From positions 17,711,116 through 17,775,115 of the forward strand of contig CM060856.1 in the NCBI GenBank assembly GCA_030737835.1: a stretch of DNA of 64,000 bases, in the 5' to 3' direction. Source of the stretch: Acorus gramineus. Taxonomy: Eukaryota; Streptophyta; Magnoliopsida; Acorales; Acoraceae. Shown here piece after piece: positions 35,360-46,714 of this stretch (positions are counted from its first letter, which is position 1; every line of letters begins with the position of its first letter). Position numbers and translations under genes: made by a program. A model generated the notes under the pieces. That model had not been told where the DNA came from. It did no database searches and saw nothing but the letters and a program-made list of their open reading frames with translations.

Positions 35360-35950
35360 TTGGAACCCACCTTGTTATCCCATTTTCACTGGCATTTGAC
35401 TTCTGGGCCCTCTCCTCCCTCCCCGTCGACCAGCTCTTCCGTCACGACATCGTCTATACATCAACACCACCACCACGACATCCGTGGCGAAGATCACATC
35501 AAGCTGTGGTCATTCACGAGGAGCCGGTCCGTGGGTACCTGAATGACAAGGCCCTCTCCTCCTCCTCGCGGTCACCGTCCACCACTATTATGTACAACAT
35601 TTTCAACAACTCCAACATGACCAGGACCAGACACCTTTTTTTTTTTACCTTCAAAAGATCGAGAGGACAAACAGATCAATCAACGGTGAATGGAGAGAGA
35701 TCGAATGGTATGGGATCAGGGGCATGGTGCGCCGAAGATGACTGCGACGACAAGGAAGGTCAGCAGCGGTGGTGATGATAGCGGTTGGCGAGTAGCCCTA
35801 CAAAGAGAGCGGTATATACGTTGAGTGGAGCAACCCTGTCGGTCAGCTCCACCGCGGAGGAGGTGGGGGTAATAGGTGGAGGGGGGGAGGGAGGGAGACG
35901 CTCGTTGAACCTAACCCGATCCCCAAATTTAGAGGGTGACAACACGTTGA
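35360..35950 (+). other. GC-rich tract, no assignable gene
   Basis: Markedly GC-richer than its surroundings, with several overlapping open frames (for example 35506-35775 +, 35760-35945 -) rich in Ser, Pro, His, Arg. I recognise no domain; it may be the relic of a GC-rich host exon or a transposon-captured piece. Confidence 0.3.
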
Positions 35951-35999
35951 TTATATATGTTATATTGAAATTTGGAAGAAGTAACTTTTAATAGAATTA

Positions 36000-37539
36000 T
36001 AAAATTTTGAAAAATTATTCATGAATTGATCCTAGAATTCCAAAGATAAAGGAATTGTTGTTGTTATACAACGGCGTATTAGTTATATTCCTTAATTGGT
36101 CAATGAATCTTTTCAACTAGTATTATCTTTTATCGTGAAGTGGAACATAACGTTTTAGAACTGTACGTGTGATATTGTTTGTTTTATACCGCTCATAGTT
36201 TTAAAATGCGTCTTAATATATAAGAAGTGTGCTTATATCTAAACATATGCCTTACCTTCTCACTTGGTGATGTAGAGAAAAAGCTCATGTCACCTTTGTG
36301 CTCACCCTATCCATGTTTTTTTTTTTTTTTTTTAATGAACTTCTTGACTATTTCGATCCACCACCTCTCAAATGGATCAGGCATGCCATGGAAAACCATA
36401 CGCAATAATGGACTTTTGAATTTTAATGTTTTAGGATGGATCAAGTGACTAATTTTATTAATGAAATATATGATTCGTTAAATGGTGCATGTGGTGTTAA
36501 TTTTATTTTACTTTTTTAGTAGGAGTGTAAATACTAGTCAATAGAGAATGTTTACATGTCTAATTACATGAAATATATAATTTTTAAAAACAATTAAGAC
36601 ACGTAAGAATGCAAGAATGACAAAAAATATTATATAATGTTACATACAATCATTTTTTTAACCCCATTTTTAATCCATATGTTTTGACTTAAAAAAAAAA
36701 TAGTATACTTCATTTAATAAGATATATGATTCTATAAAAAAATGAGACATATACGACCTAATAAACTGCATGTATCTATTTATAAAAAATATAAAAAATT
36801 CTAACGAGGTGTGTGTATATATATATGATACTAACAAAATATTTGAAAATGCAACTGGAGCTAGAAAAGAGATTGTGTGCGTCAACACTCTATATATAGG
36901 AATGCTCCTAATGTTATCCTTCTGTGGAGGACCATTCAACTTCATATAGTTTTGTTCATGCTTGGATCTTAATCAAGCTCCCCACAGAAAATTCACCATC
37001 TATATCCCTCTTAATAATAACATAATATTTTTTTTAGTCTTTACATACTTTAATTTTTCTAAATGTAAAACAATATGTCATAAAATCATAATATAAAATA
37101 AAAAATTCACATGTTTCAGTTAAATAATAATATAATAAACGTCTCAAATTACTGTGGTTCGGTAGTAAGAGACATTCCTTCTGGAATATAACCCCCTATC
37201 CATAGTTTATTTTTAACTTGTGTTTGTTTAAATCTTTAACTCTTACTTGCAATAAAAAATACGGTTTTTGTTTCTTTCTTCTTCTTTGAACTAACTCGCT
37301 ACGCTCCTTCCTTTCTTGGGTTATTAACCGACCCGGTCCTGAAAAAGCGAGGATTATACTCTATCCATACCAAGAAGGAACATTGACTTGATTATTCCGA
37401 TAATCCCAATCCCTGTCTTTGAGCTTCAGGAATCTCTTATTCTTTAGCTGGGTAGCGAAGGGCAGCAGTAAGACGAAACTTGGATTGTTTGGTGAAAAAT
37501 TAACAAAGAATATGGATGAATACTAGAGAATAGTCATTA
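36000..37539. other. AT-rich intergenic DNA
   Basis: Nothing recognised apart from poly(T) and (TA)n runs and a small GC-balanced patch near 37290-37480 without coding signal. Confidence 0.5.
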
Positions 37540-37945
37540 TTCGCGGTTTGTTTTTTTCATATGAACCTTGATAGCTATGACTGAATAAGCTAAAATGAGA
37601 CCTGATAATTATTTCAAGGAAATATGAGAATTGCTTATCAGGGCTTATTTATACTAATGATAAAAATATTCTTCTCTGTTATTTTAAAAAAAATTTATCT
37701 CATTTAACAATCTCACACACACATTTCAAAAATTGTTATATTGATCAAATCAGTCACATTTTTCACACTTATAAGGGTATAGTTGTCATTTAAAAATTAA
37801 TAAATTATTATCCATCCATTATCTATCACTTTTCATTACTTTATTCAATATAAATCAAACAATAAAAATATCATTTTTTTCTTATCCAATAAAAATAACA
37901 GAATATTTATTTATTAAACATAGGTGGTTATTTATCCCCGTGGGA
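37540..37945 (-). mobile_element. MITE family 1, copy 2 (inverted)
   Basis: The reverse complement matches 49721-50160 closely: AATGACAACTATACCC, GTGTGAGA, AAAATAACAGAGAA, CCTGATAAGCAATTC, AATAATTATCAGG and CATAGCTATC in the same order. Non-coding; lies upstream of the methyltransferase gene. Confidence 0.65.
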
Positions 37946-38341
37946 ATGAATAAACTACGTCACACCCCCGTACGGGCCCTAAAGTGCTAAAAATACAGTG
38001 TGCGCGATATTTTGTAGCATGCTAAGGTTCATGATGAGTCCCAATCACGTGACAAAGAAATTTAATCAAATCGTTGAATCAAACAAAGTACAGAACACAA
38101 TTCAATTTATGTGATTGGTTAACTTTATTTAAAAAGAAAAAAGAAAAAAGAGAGAGAGAGAGACTGGAACCGCTCCTCTTCACCGGTCTCTCTGTAAATG
38201 TTCGATTCGCTTCAACTCTCCATTTCATCTCTTTTTTTTTTTCCATTGCATCCCAGTTAACGCATTCAACAAAACCCTTAATGCCGCCGACGCCGATCTG
38301 ATCTGATCCTCGCCCGATCAGATCCCGATCTCCCCCCAACA

Positions 38342-41300
38342 ATGGGCCACCTGAACCTCCCGGCGTCCAAACGCGGCGGCGCCTCCACCGCTGGTCAGTG
38401 GAGGATCCTCGACGCGGTGACGGGCCTCCTCTTCGCCCTGGTCCTCGCCTTCTTCGTCCTCGTCTTCACCTCCCTCGGCGACTCCCTCGCCGCCTCCGGT
38501 CGGAGGTCTCTCGCCCGGGCGTCATCGGCGGCGGTGGATCCGCGGCAGAGGGGGAGGGTGATCTCGGTGATAGAGGCCGGGGGGAGGGCGACTGTGGAGG
38601 CGTGTTCGGCGGAGGAGGTCGACCACATGCCCTGCGAGGACCCCAGGAGGAACAGCCAGCTCAGTAGGGACATGAACTTCTACAGGGAGAGGCACTGCCC
38701 CCTGCCGGAGGAGACCCCGCTGTGTCTGATTCCGCCTCCTGACGGGTACCGGATCCCCGTGACCTGGCCGGAGAGCCTCCACAAGGTAAGTGACCTGCTC
38801 TATCTCGCTTTCTAGTTGATGTTTAATGTTGGAGAAATCTAGGCTTTTGTGATTTTGAAATCCGTAACTGATATAGTTATTGGAAGCCTATTGAGATCTG
38901 AATGCGTGTTTTGTTTACATTGTGCATGTTAGAGCTCAAGCTCAGCAAATGCATGCTGAGTTTATTTTTCTCTCCGCAAAATGACACTCATCTAGATGAT
39001 CATGGAAGTTGAGAATCTATGCTTGAGTTTATCGGTAACTATGCCTGTATGTGTTCCAATATGATGTATATTAGTTACTGTGATTGTTCCTTTGTCATCA
39101 CAGTTGCAATGAAGAGGAACATGAATCACAGAAGGTATGATTACAGAAGAAGATAAGAGATAACAAAAGGGATAGTAAAACGAGCGGGAAGATGACCGCT
39201 TTGTTCAAACAGAGTGGCTTCTTACTGTCATGATCACAGCTTAACATATTGTTGTTTGTTGTAATTCTTGCATAAAGGGCAAGCCCAGATCAGTATAAAA
39301 CTCTGCTAGTAGGAACCCTTCCGAAAACTTTGGAGATAAATTTGAAATGCAATTTGGTTCTCATAAATTTTGTATAGGTGGATTTGGTTCAACCATAACA
39401 GATGCATGCAAAAAAGAAACCCAAGATTACTAGGGGGATGCAAGCAACTTAGTCTGCTTCCCTCCCTTAGCTAAGAATTACATTTTTCTTTAAAAAAAAT
39501 GGAATACATGGTGCATACTCGTATGAATGAAATGCATATTTTTATAAGTTTTTTATAATAGAGTATACGGGGCCGCAAAATGGACTAAAGTGTATCACGC
39601 CCATTCATTAATATAGCAAGTCTATTTGGGAACAAAACCAATGAGAAGTTTATTTTATTTTATTTGAGAACTTGTGTTATTAATATTTGTATCATTGCTA
39701 TGTCATGGTATTTTGGTGTATGAGGAATTGATGATTTTTTTGCATGTTTTCCTACTCTTTTTTTAATTTCTTTTTAGAATTGGGAGACTAATGCCTCTGC
39801 TCCCTTATGCTAGATTGCTGCCTTTTAAAACATTGCTTGTTAGCTGCTTTATGCCATTGAGTTTAGTCCATTATATTGTTCAGTTTTATGTTTAGATAGT
39901 GATGCTCAGCATATTGGTTACTCAAATGCTTCTCTATCATAAATTACAATGTGTACTTCTGTTGTATGATTTAACTGCACTGAACCTAGGCAGCATTGTG
40001 GAGACTTATTTGTTGACCAATTGTTTTTGCTTATTGTGTTGGTTTTATCACAATAAAACATAAACAATATATTTTGTTATGCTCCTTTCTCTTGTATTAA
40101 ATAATCTTAGCTTGAATGTTATATAAACATTTTTTTAACACGAGGCGGTAGCCTGCCACATGTAATTTTATATAAAAAAAAGGAGGCAAAACTCTTTAAT
40201 ATTACATGAAGTGGACATTGCTCGTACATTTAATAGGGAATGGGAGAAAGTAACTCCCATAAGACAAAAATAGAAAAAGCATCATCCTGAATCCCTGGGC
40301 TACTAAAAAACTACCTCAACTACAAATTGAATGAACTTGATGGTCGGTTTAAATCAAAGACTCAAAATGATTCTTGCATACACATTTCCTTGTGTCTTCA
40401 AGTTGTCTGTAAGAATTTGGAAGTCTTAGCCTACTGTCAGTCTGTCACACTGTTAATATATATAATTGATAGTAAATTGAAAGACCTAGCTTGAATTTTC
40501 AATGATTTTAAGTTTTGTCTTTCCAGCATGGATGAGAGTGTACACTAAAGATTTTATGTTGTCGGCATTTTATGTTGTCTGCATTCCCTGTAACTCTTTT
40601 CCTATATACAGATATGGCATAGTAACATGCCACATAATAAAATTGCTGAGAGAAAAGGACACCAGGGCTGGATGAAAGCAGAAGGTGAATACTTCATTTT
40701 TCCAGGCGGAGGAACTATGTTCCCTGATGGTGCTGTGCCATATATCGAGAAACTTGGACAGTATATACCTTTGAGTGGTGGTGTCTTGAGAACTGCTTTA
40801 GATATGGGATGTGGGGTATGAAGCACAACATCATGTCATTTTCAGATTTTGATGTCTAAATATTTATTTACAAGTGTTCACGTATCCTAAAAGTTTCTCA
40901 ACTCTTTGCATTGCTCCCTCCCTCCCTTGGTTTTCAATGCAGGTTGCTAGCTTTGGTGGATTTCTTCTCAAGGAAGACATTTTGACTCTTTCCTTTGCCC
41001 CAAGAGATTCACATAAATCCCAGATACAGTTTGCATTAGAAAGAGGAATACCTGCACTTGTTGCTATGCTTGGCACTCGTAGACTTCCATTCCCTGCTCA
41101 TTCATTTGATCTGGTGCATTGTTCTCGATGTTTGATCCCCTTTACTGCCTACAGTAAGTTCTCTATTTCGTTCATCATTTACTTTTTCCAACAATCTATT
41201 GCCTTTTACTCATTGTGTTTCCTCTGATAAACATGTTATCACAGATGCTACATACTTCACTGAAGTGGATCGTTTGCTTCGACCAGGAGGGTACTTAGTT

Positions 41301-44300
41301 ATTTCTGGCCCACCTGTGCAATGGGCTAAACAAGATAAGGAATGGGCAGATTTGCAAGCTGTTGCACGCACCTTATGTTATGAATTGATTGTCGTAGATG
41401 GTAATACTGTTATTTGGAGAAAGCCATCAGGCGAATCCTGCCTCCCTAACCAAAATGAATTTGGGCTCGATTTATGTAGTGAAGATGAAGACCCAAATGT
41501 TGCATGGTGAGCTCTGGTCATTCTTTTGTGGGTTAGACTTACTTCTGAAAGGTTCTTCTTTGTAGAAGTTTGTAATTTTTAAATGATAAAAGTGCATTTT
41601 AGTACCTTTTATTTATATGCTGAAGGTTTGTGTTAATGCAGGTACTTCAACTTAAAGAACTGTGTCAGCAGGATACCGACCCTTGTAGGGGAATACGCAG
41701 TTGGGTCCATTCCAAATTGGCCTGATAGGCTAGCCATTGCACCTGCAAGAGTCTCACCTATGAAAAATGGGAAGGATGTCTTTGATGCTGATACTCGACG
41801 TTGGGCTAGACGGATTATGTATTACAACAATTCTCTGGGATTGAAGCTGGGAACTGCGGCAGTACGTAACATCATGGACATGAATGCATTTTTTGGAGGT
41901 TTTGCTGCAGCACTGTCATCTGCACCTGTTTGGGTCATGAACATTGTTCCTGCACGCAAGCCATTGACACTCAGTGTAATTTTTGACAGAGGTCTCATTG
42001 GAATCTACCATGATTGGTAAGTTTCCATGCCTTCATCAGCTTTTTTTACTGCAGCCATCAGTTTTCCCTTTAATGAAGAATAATGATAAGAATGTGTGTG
42101 CTCCCCATTAATTGCTAAGTCCATGAAAATTTTCCATTACTTGAATTCACACTTAAAAAATTAATAATTGGTGGTTAGAATCAAAGAAGCATACAAAAGT
42201 AAAGGTTGGATCATAATAATGAGATCAGAGAAGAGCCCCATGTTACCTAGTGTTCTGAATGATTGATTAATTCACATAGTAAATCCGCACTTTTTTAAAA
42301 TCAATATTTAGATTTCCATTTAATCCTGTCTAGTTAAATGATATGAGCATTAATAAATGATTTATTCAATAAAACAATTAAAACATATATTAAATGTGTC
42401 CTAGGTATTTGACGTCTAGAGAAAAAAAAACTTGAAAACCCTAGAACCCGTTCTCCATATGTTCTTCACATAGACCACGGCACCCTTGAGGATGGCCTGG
42501 TTGCGTGATAGTCAAAGCCAAATGTTCTCCAATTTTTCTGAAATATGTATCTTATGGGTGTTTATCTGAACACTTACATGTAAATTTGTTGCAAACAGGT
42601 GTGAGCCATTTTCGACATATCCCCGAACATATGATTTCCTCCATGTAACCAGCATCAGCTCTTTGATAAAAGATCCAAAATCGGGAAAGAACAGGTACTT
42701 AACTTATGACCTTCAATGGTTTTTTTTATTAACTGTTTAGATAGATGCATAAGCTTTTTGCTCTTATGTGATTTTTGGTTTCTTCTGGTTCTGTTTGCTT
42801 CACTTTTACCTGTATCTGCATCATTCAAACCATGCAATCTACTTTTTTAAAGAAAAGATGGATAATATGCCCAGGAGAAGCAAGATGGTTGAATTTAAGA
42901 AAAGTTGATGACCCTTCAATATTTTAAGGTCTAAAGTGTATTTTGGACATAATTAACATATCTGAATTAAATGAGTAACCAAGGAAGACCCAATGATGAT
43001 ACCCGAGAAGTGAAATTTTGGGATCTAAAAGTGAATGGAATTACCAACTTTTAAAATAACTATATTAATGTTTTGAGTGAAACTTGGTGGCTGAAGCAGA
43101 TGTTATGCTAACCCTGGAGTATGTGTTTAAAGAGTTTGGAATTTTAGTGCCACAGATTTGGGTTCTTTGATTCAATAAAGGTGAAACAAGACACCCATTA
43201 ATTAAGGAAAAACCATAGAGAATGAGAGAAACAAATTGCATTACCATGCTTGTGCATTGAGTGAGGAACTGAGTTATCAACTGCTAGAGAAGGTGGAAAT
43301 AAATAGAAGAGGTGAAACACGATGCCCGTTAATCAAGGAAAAACCAATAGAGAAAGTGAGAAACAAATTGCATTACCATGCCTATCCATTGAGTGAAGAA
43401 TTGAGTTATCAAGTGCTAGAGGAGAAGGTGGAAATAAATGTTTGAAACTACTATGCAAAATTAGTGAAATGTATATAGCGCTGGCTCTGGAGCTGGGTAA
43501 CCTTCATGGTTAATAGTGAAAAATATTTATATGCATAAAGATGCAAATGGAGAAAACTTAGGCAAGATTGCAAGGGATAAGCATTGGGTGCATCTAATAG
43601 GAGGAGGTGGGATAATTTCTTTAACAAGATACAGAGTCCATGGGGAGCACTGCTGGGAAGCATGGGATGCATGCATAATTGACCAAAGAGAAGCGTAGTA
43701 TTGCTTCAATTATATAAAGTTGAAATGAATAGGGCATGGTATGAATAATGGAAGAGGATGAAGTCATTGGGATGAAGGTGAAGTGTATCATGCAATCGAA
43801 TTGGCAGAGCATATGGAAAGATCAGCCATGAAGGTTTGTTTTTTTTTATGAAGATTGGTGCCCCCAGGATTTGATCTTTGGTCATCTTTTACGGAGAGGG
43901 GGGTGCTAGCTGACTTTCCCAAAGCTCGGTTCGCAGCCATGAAGGTCTGCTATAAAAAGAGTTCTGATGAAAATTTTTTAAGAGAGAAGTGATGTGCACA
44001 TCGTTTACATTCACAAGGACAAACACAAAGGTTTTCGTGAATGAATTTGGTGGATTATCAGGGTGGATTTTGAGATTATTTTGATGTGGATGTCAAAGAA
44101 ATAAAAGATGGTGAGACCTGGAAAAGCAAGTGACTTAGGTGCATCTTTCAAGAGCAGGTTGAGATTGTTGAGTTGCACTTTCTTAAATGGAAGAGAGAGA
44201 CGACATGCTGGCTGAAAACATCCATGGAAAATCCATCTTGATATGGCAGTGATATTTGGTAACATTAGAAAAGAAAACTTGGAGGGTTTTGCATGCACAT

Positions 44301-45089
44301 CTTTTACATGTATTTAAAATCCAGGTTAGTGAAAATCTGGAATCATTCATGGATGTAAATATATCAACTGGTATTATTCGGGATGTTGAATTCTGGTGTG
44401 GGATAGCTTGGGAGTCTTTTCTATATACAAGATGTCTTCCCAAGTCTACACACCCAGCACCCTTTAAGCCCCCCAAAACCCCATCAAAACTTGGACTTAA
44501 TGTGGAGGTTAATGGAAGAAGAGAAAATAAAAAGATTCAACCTGCTCCTTTTGCTGTGTGGTGGTGTTTCCATAGTATATTTTCTTCTATTAGTGATATT
44601 TTTTTTGCGTTTACCATTATATTAATGGATGATAACTGTGGGTACCGCCACATAAAAAAAAAAAAACTTTTTGACTTTGAGGTGTGATATAGCATATATA
44701 TTATTGCATGGGTGATTTCAGTCCGTCACATTAGTCAGTAACCAATCAAAAACTTGTATATTTATTATAGTTTGTATTTCTATGATATGTTTCTGAAACT
44801 TTTAACAGAAAAAAAAAGAGAGTTCAGACTAAAGTCGCCACCCATTCCTATTTTTCTTCCTTGCTACAGATGTAACCTTGTTGACTTGATGGTGGAGATG
44901 GATCGCATGCTGCGTCCAGAAGGGAAGGCTGTGATTCGAGATTCGCCAGAGGTCATCAACAAGGTAGGGCGCGTGGCTCACGCGATCCGGTGGACGGTGA
45001 AAGTGCATGACCCCGAACGGGAATCGAACGGGGGTGAGAAAATCCTGGTTGCGACCAAGACCTTCTGGACGTTACCTTCTTCGCATTGA
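38342..45089 (+). CDS. Golgi pectin-type methyltransferase, QUA3/PMT13-like, 603 aa
   Basis: Seven exons: 38342-38785, 40612-40815, 40943-41153, 41245-41506, 41642-42016, 42599-42694, 44870-45089; all junctions GT-AG and in frame. N-terminus [11 protein letters not shown] then one membrane helix, about residues 19-42 ([20 protein letters not shown]), as in type II Golgi proteins. The DUF248/PMT domain follows: [46 protein letters not shown], the SAM-binding [73 protein letters not shown] and [16 protein letters not shown]. Strong similarity to Arabidopsis QUA3/PMT13, implicated in homogalacturonan methylation. Exon 1 is very GC-rich, later exons AT-rich. Intron 6 (2.2 kb) holds repeats. Intact. 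Confidence 0.95.
38786..40611 (+). other. Methyltransferase intron 1
   Basis: A 1.8-kb AT-rich intron. Around 40125-40215 a poly(T) run followed by AACACGAGGCGGTAGCCTGCCACA resembles the inverted 3' tail of plant LINEs. Nothing else recognised. Confidence 0.4.
42695..44869 (+). other. Methyltransferase intron 6 with repeats
   Basis: A 2.2-kb intron containing a direct duplication of about 131 bp at 43179-43441 (GGTGAAACA...TTGCATTACCATGC...GTGGAAATAAAT twice) and a CCAGGATTTGATCTTTGGTC...GGTGCTAGCTGAC motif at 43860-43915 that resembles transposon-tail sequence. Short frames at 44256-44687 have no known domain. Confidence 0.5.
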
Positions 45090-45092
45090 TGA

Positions 45093-45121
45093 TATGCTCT
45101 CTCTCTCTCTCTCTCTCTCTC
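45093..45121 (+). repeat. (CT)n microsatellite
   Basis: About 14 CT units starting a few bases after the methyltransferase stop codon, in its 3' UTR. Confidence 0.9.
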
Positions 45122-45581
45122 TGTTTCCATTCTTTATTATATATCTCTTCATCCCCTTCTAATATTATTTGATTGGGAAGTTTACTAGCCACGCATATAA
45201 AAAAATGCAATATATTTATTTTTAATGTAAAATGGTTAAGCTCAGTGCTATAATTTTGCCCAAATGTAATGTATTTTTGAAGCCAAGTCTCTATGTTCAG
45301 TTGTATTATGGGCTGCTTTTCTTCCAGAAAAAAATGGCTGGGAAGTTGTATTTTTATGCTACGATTTTACAGCAACTAAAGTGTGAGGACTAACAAATTC
45401 ATGAAAACTAATTTGTGATCTTTTGAGAGTCTGGAACACAGAGATGTAATGCCTGTAACTAACCCCAAAAATTTGTGTAATTTCAGTTGCATGGTTTCCT
45501 TTTCATGCAACCAAAAAAACAGCCCTGTTTCCCATTAAAACATGAATTTTTTTTTTTTTTTTTTGAGAACGATGACCCCTC

Positions 45582-45805
45582 TGTGGAAAAAGTTTATCAT
45601 GTGTGTTAATGTGTTATGACTGTGTTTGGATGAAAAATGAAAGAAAGCAAATGAATATCGGTTGAAAGGAAAATGATATAAAGTAAATTATTTTGTGGAA
45701 AAAGTTTATTACGCGTGTTTGACTGTTTGTTTGGATGAAAAATGAAAGAAAGTAAATGAATATGGGTTGAAAGGAAAATGATGTAAACTAAATTATTTTT
45801 TCCTT
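45582..45805 (+). repeat. About 112-bp tandem duplication
   Basis: Two adjacent units share GTGGAAAAAGTTTAT, GTTTGGATGAAAAATGAAAG and GTTGAAAGGAAAATGAT; mild divergence. Non-coding. Confidence 0.7.
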
Positions 45806-46310
45806 TTATCAATTTTTCCTGGGTCATGAAAAGTATTTGTTTATTTATTTTATCAATTTTTGTAACAAGTGATGAAATCAGTTTTCTTAACACTCACTCT
45901 CCAACCCAACAAAAAAAAACATTCACTCTTCTCATCCTGAGAAGAGAGATTGCTTAGGGGTTAATTTTTTTCCTACTTTTTCCCAAATTTTCTTTTTTTT
46001 TAAGAGAATGTAGAAATTGTATTACAAACGTTAAAAAATTGAAATACAAAGTCCGAACTGAAAAGAAAAGAAGCGTACAAAATAAATAAAAACAAGGGGA
46101 GAAACAAAACAAACACCAATAGGTGACTTAGAAGACCGACGGTAAGTGGAAGATGAAACTACCAGCCATCAATCCCCACATCGTCCGCTCGACTTACCAC
46201 ATCTAGCCCGTCACAACCAACCTCCCTCCCGCAAGTCCCACCATGTTTTCCTTTATTTTTTGCATGCTCAAACATGCCTTAGAAGCAGCTTTTCCCACTG
46301 TCTTGAAATA
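45806..46310. other. Intergenic DNA, possible inverted LINE tail
   Basis: A poly(T) run at about 45990 is followed by AAGAGAATGTAGAAATTGTATTACAAA and a more balanced stretch to about 46240, as in an inverted LINE 3' end. No domain could be read. Confidence 0.3.
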
Positions 46311-46430
46311 CCCATATCCACTTGGAATTGTATTTAAAATTTATTGTGATCTAGTACATTACGCCTGTTACCCATATCCACTTGGAATTGTATTTAAAAT
46401 TTATTGTGATCTAGTACATTACGCCTTTTG
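46311..46430 (+). repeat. Perfect 60-bp tandem duplication
   Basis: Units 46311-46370 and 46371-46430 are identical over the first 56 bases (CCCATATCCACTTGGAATTG onward to ACGCCT). Such identity indicates a very recent duplication. Confidence 0.95.
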
Positions 46431-46557
46431 TGGGGATGATTGATATACTCATTATTCTTCTAATCTTCAGTACATATTAGGTTAGATGATGTATGCATTA
46501 TTTAAAAAAAACAGAAGAAAAGAATATTAATGTAACTGAAAATTTTGAAGTAACAAA

Positions 46558-46631
46558 GGTGTCGTGGTGTAGTTGGTTATCACGTCAGTCTAACACACTG
46601 AAGGTCTCCGGTTCAATTCCGGGCGACGCCA
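46558..46631 (+). tRNA. tRNA-Val (AAC)
   Basis: 74-nt cloverleaf. Acceptor GGTGTCG pairs with CGACGCC (one T-G pair), with discriminator A. D-arm box A is TGGTGTAGTTGGTTA. The anticodon stem TCAGT/ACTGA closes the 7-nt loop CTAACAC with anticodon AAC at 46592-46594. T-arm box B is GGTTCAATTCC (usual GGTTCGAAYCC, so G-to-A at one box B position). No intron and no encoded CCA, as usual for nuclear genes. The downstream T-rich stretch (GGTTTTCT) can serve as Pol III terminator. Confidence 0.95.
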
Positions 46632-46714
46632 GGTTTTCTATGTCAGTGTTTACTCTGGTTGGTGTTCTTTTGTTTTATGGTTTTTTCTTAACAAAATTGG
46701 GCATTTTTTATTTT

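Noticed and set aside
36670-36945. 91-aa minus-strand frame in AT-rich DNA
   Set aside because: Phe/Tyr/Ile-rich composition expected from AT-rich sequence, with no domain or gene context.
38395-38782. Antisense frames over methyltransferase exon 1
   Set aside because: Shadows of a GC-rich exon whose sense strand encodes the recognised protein.
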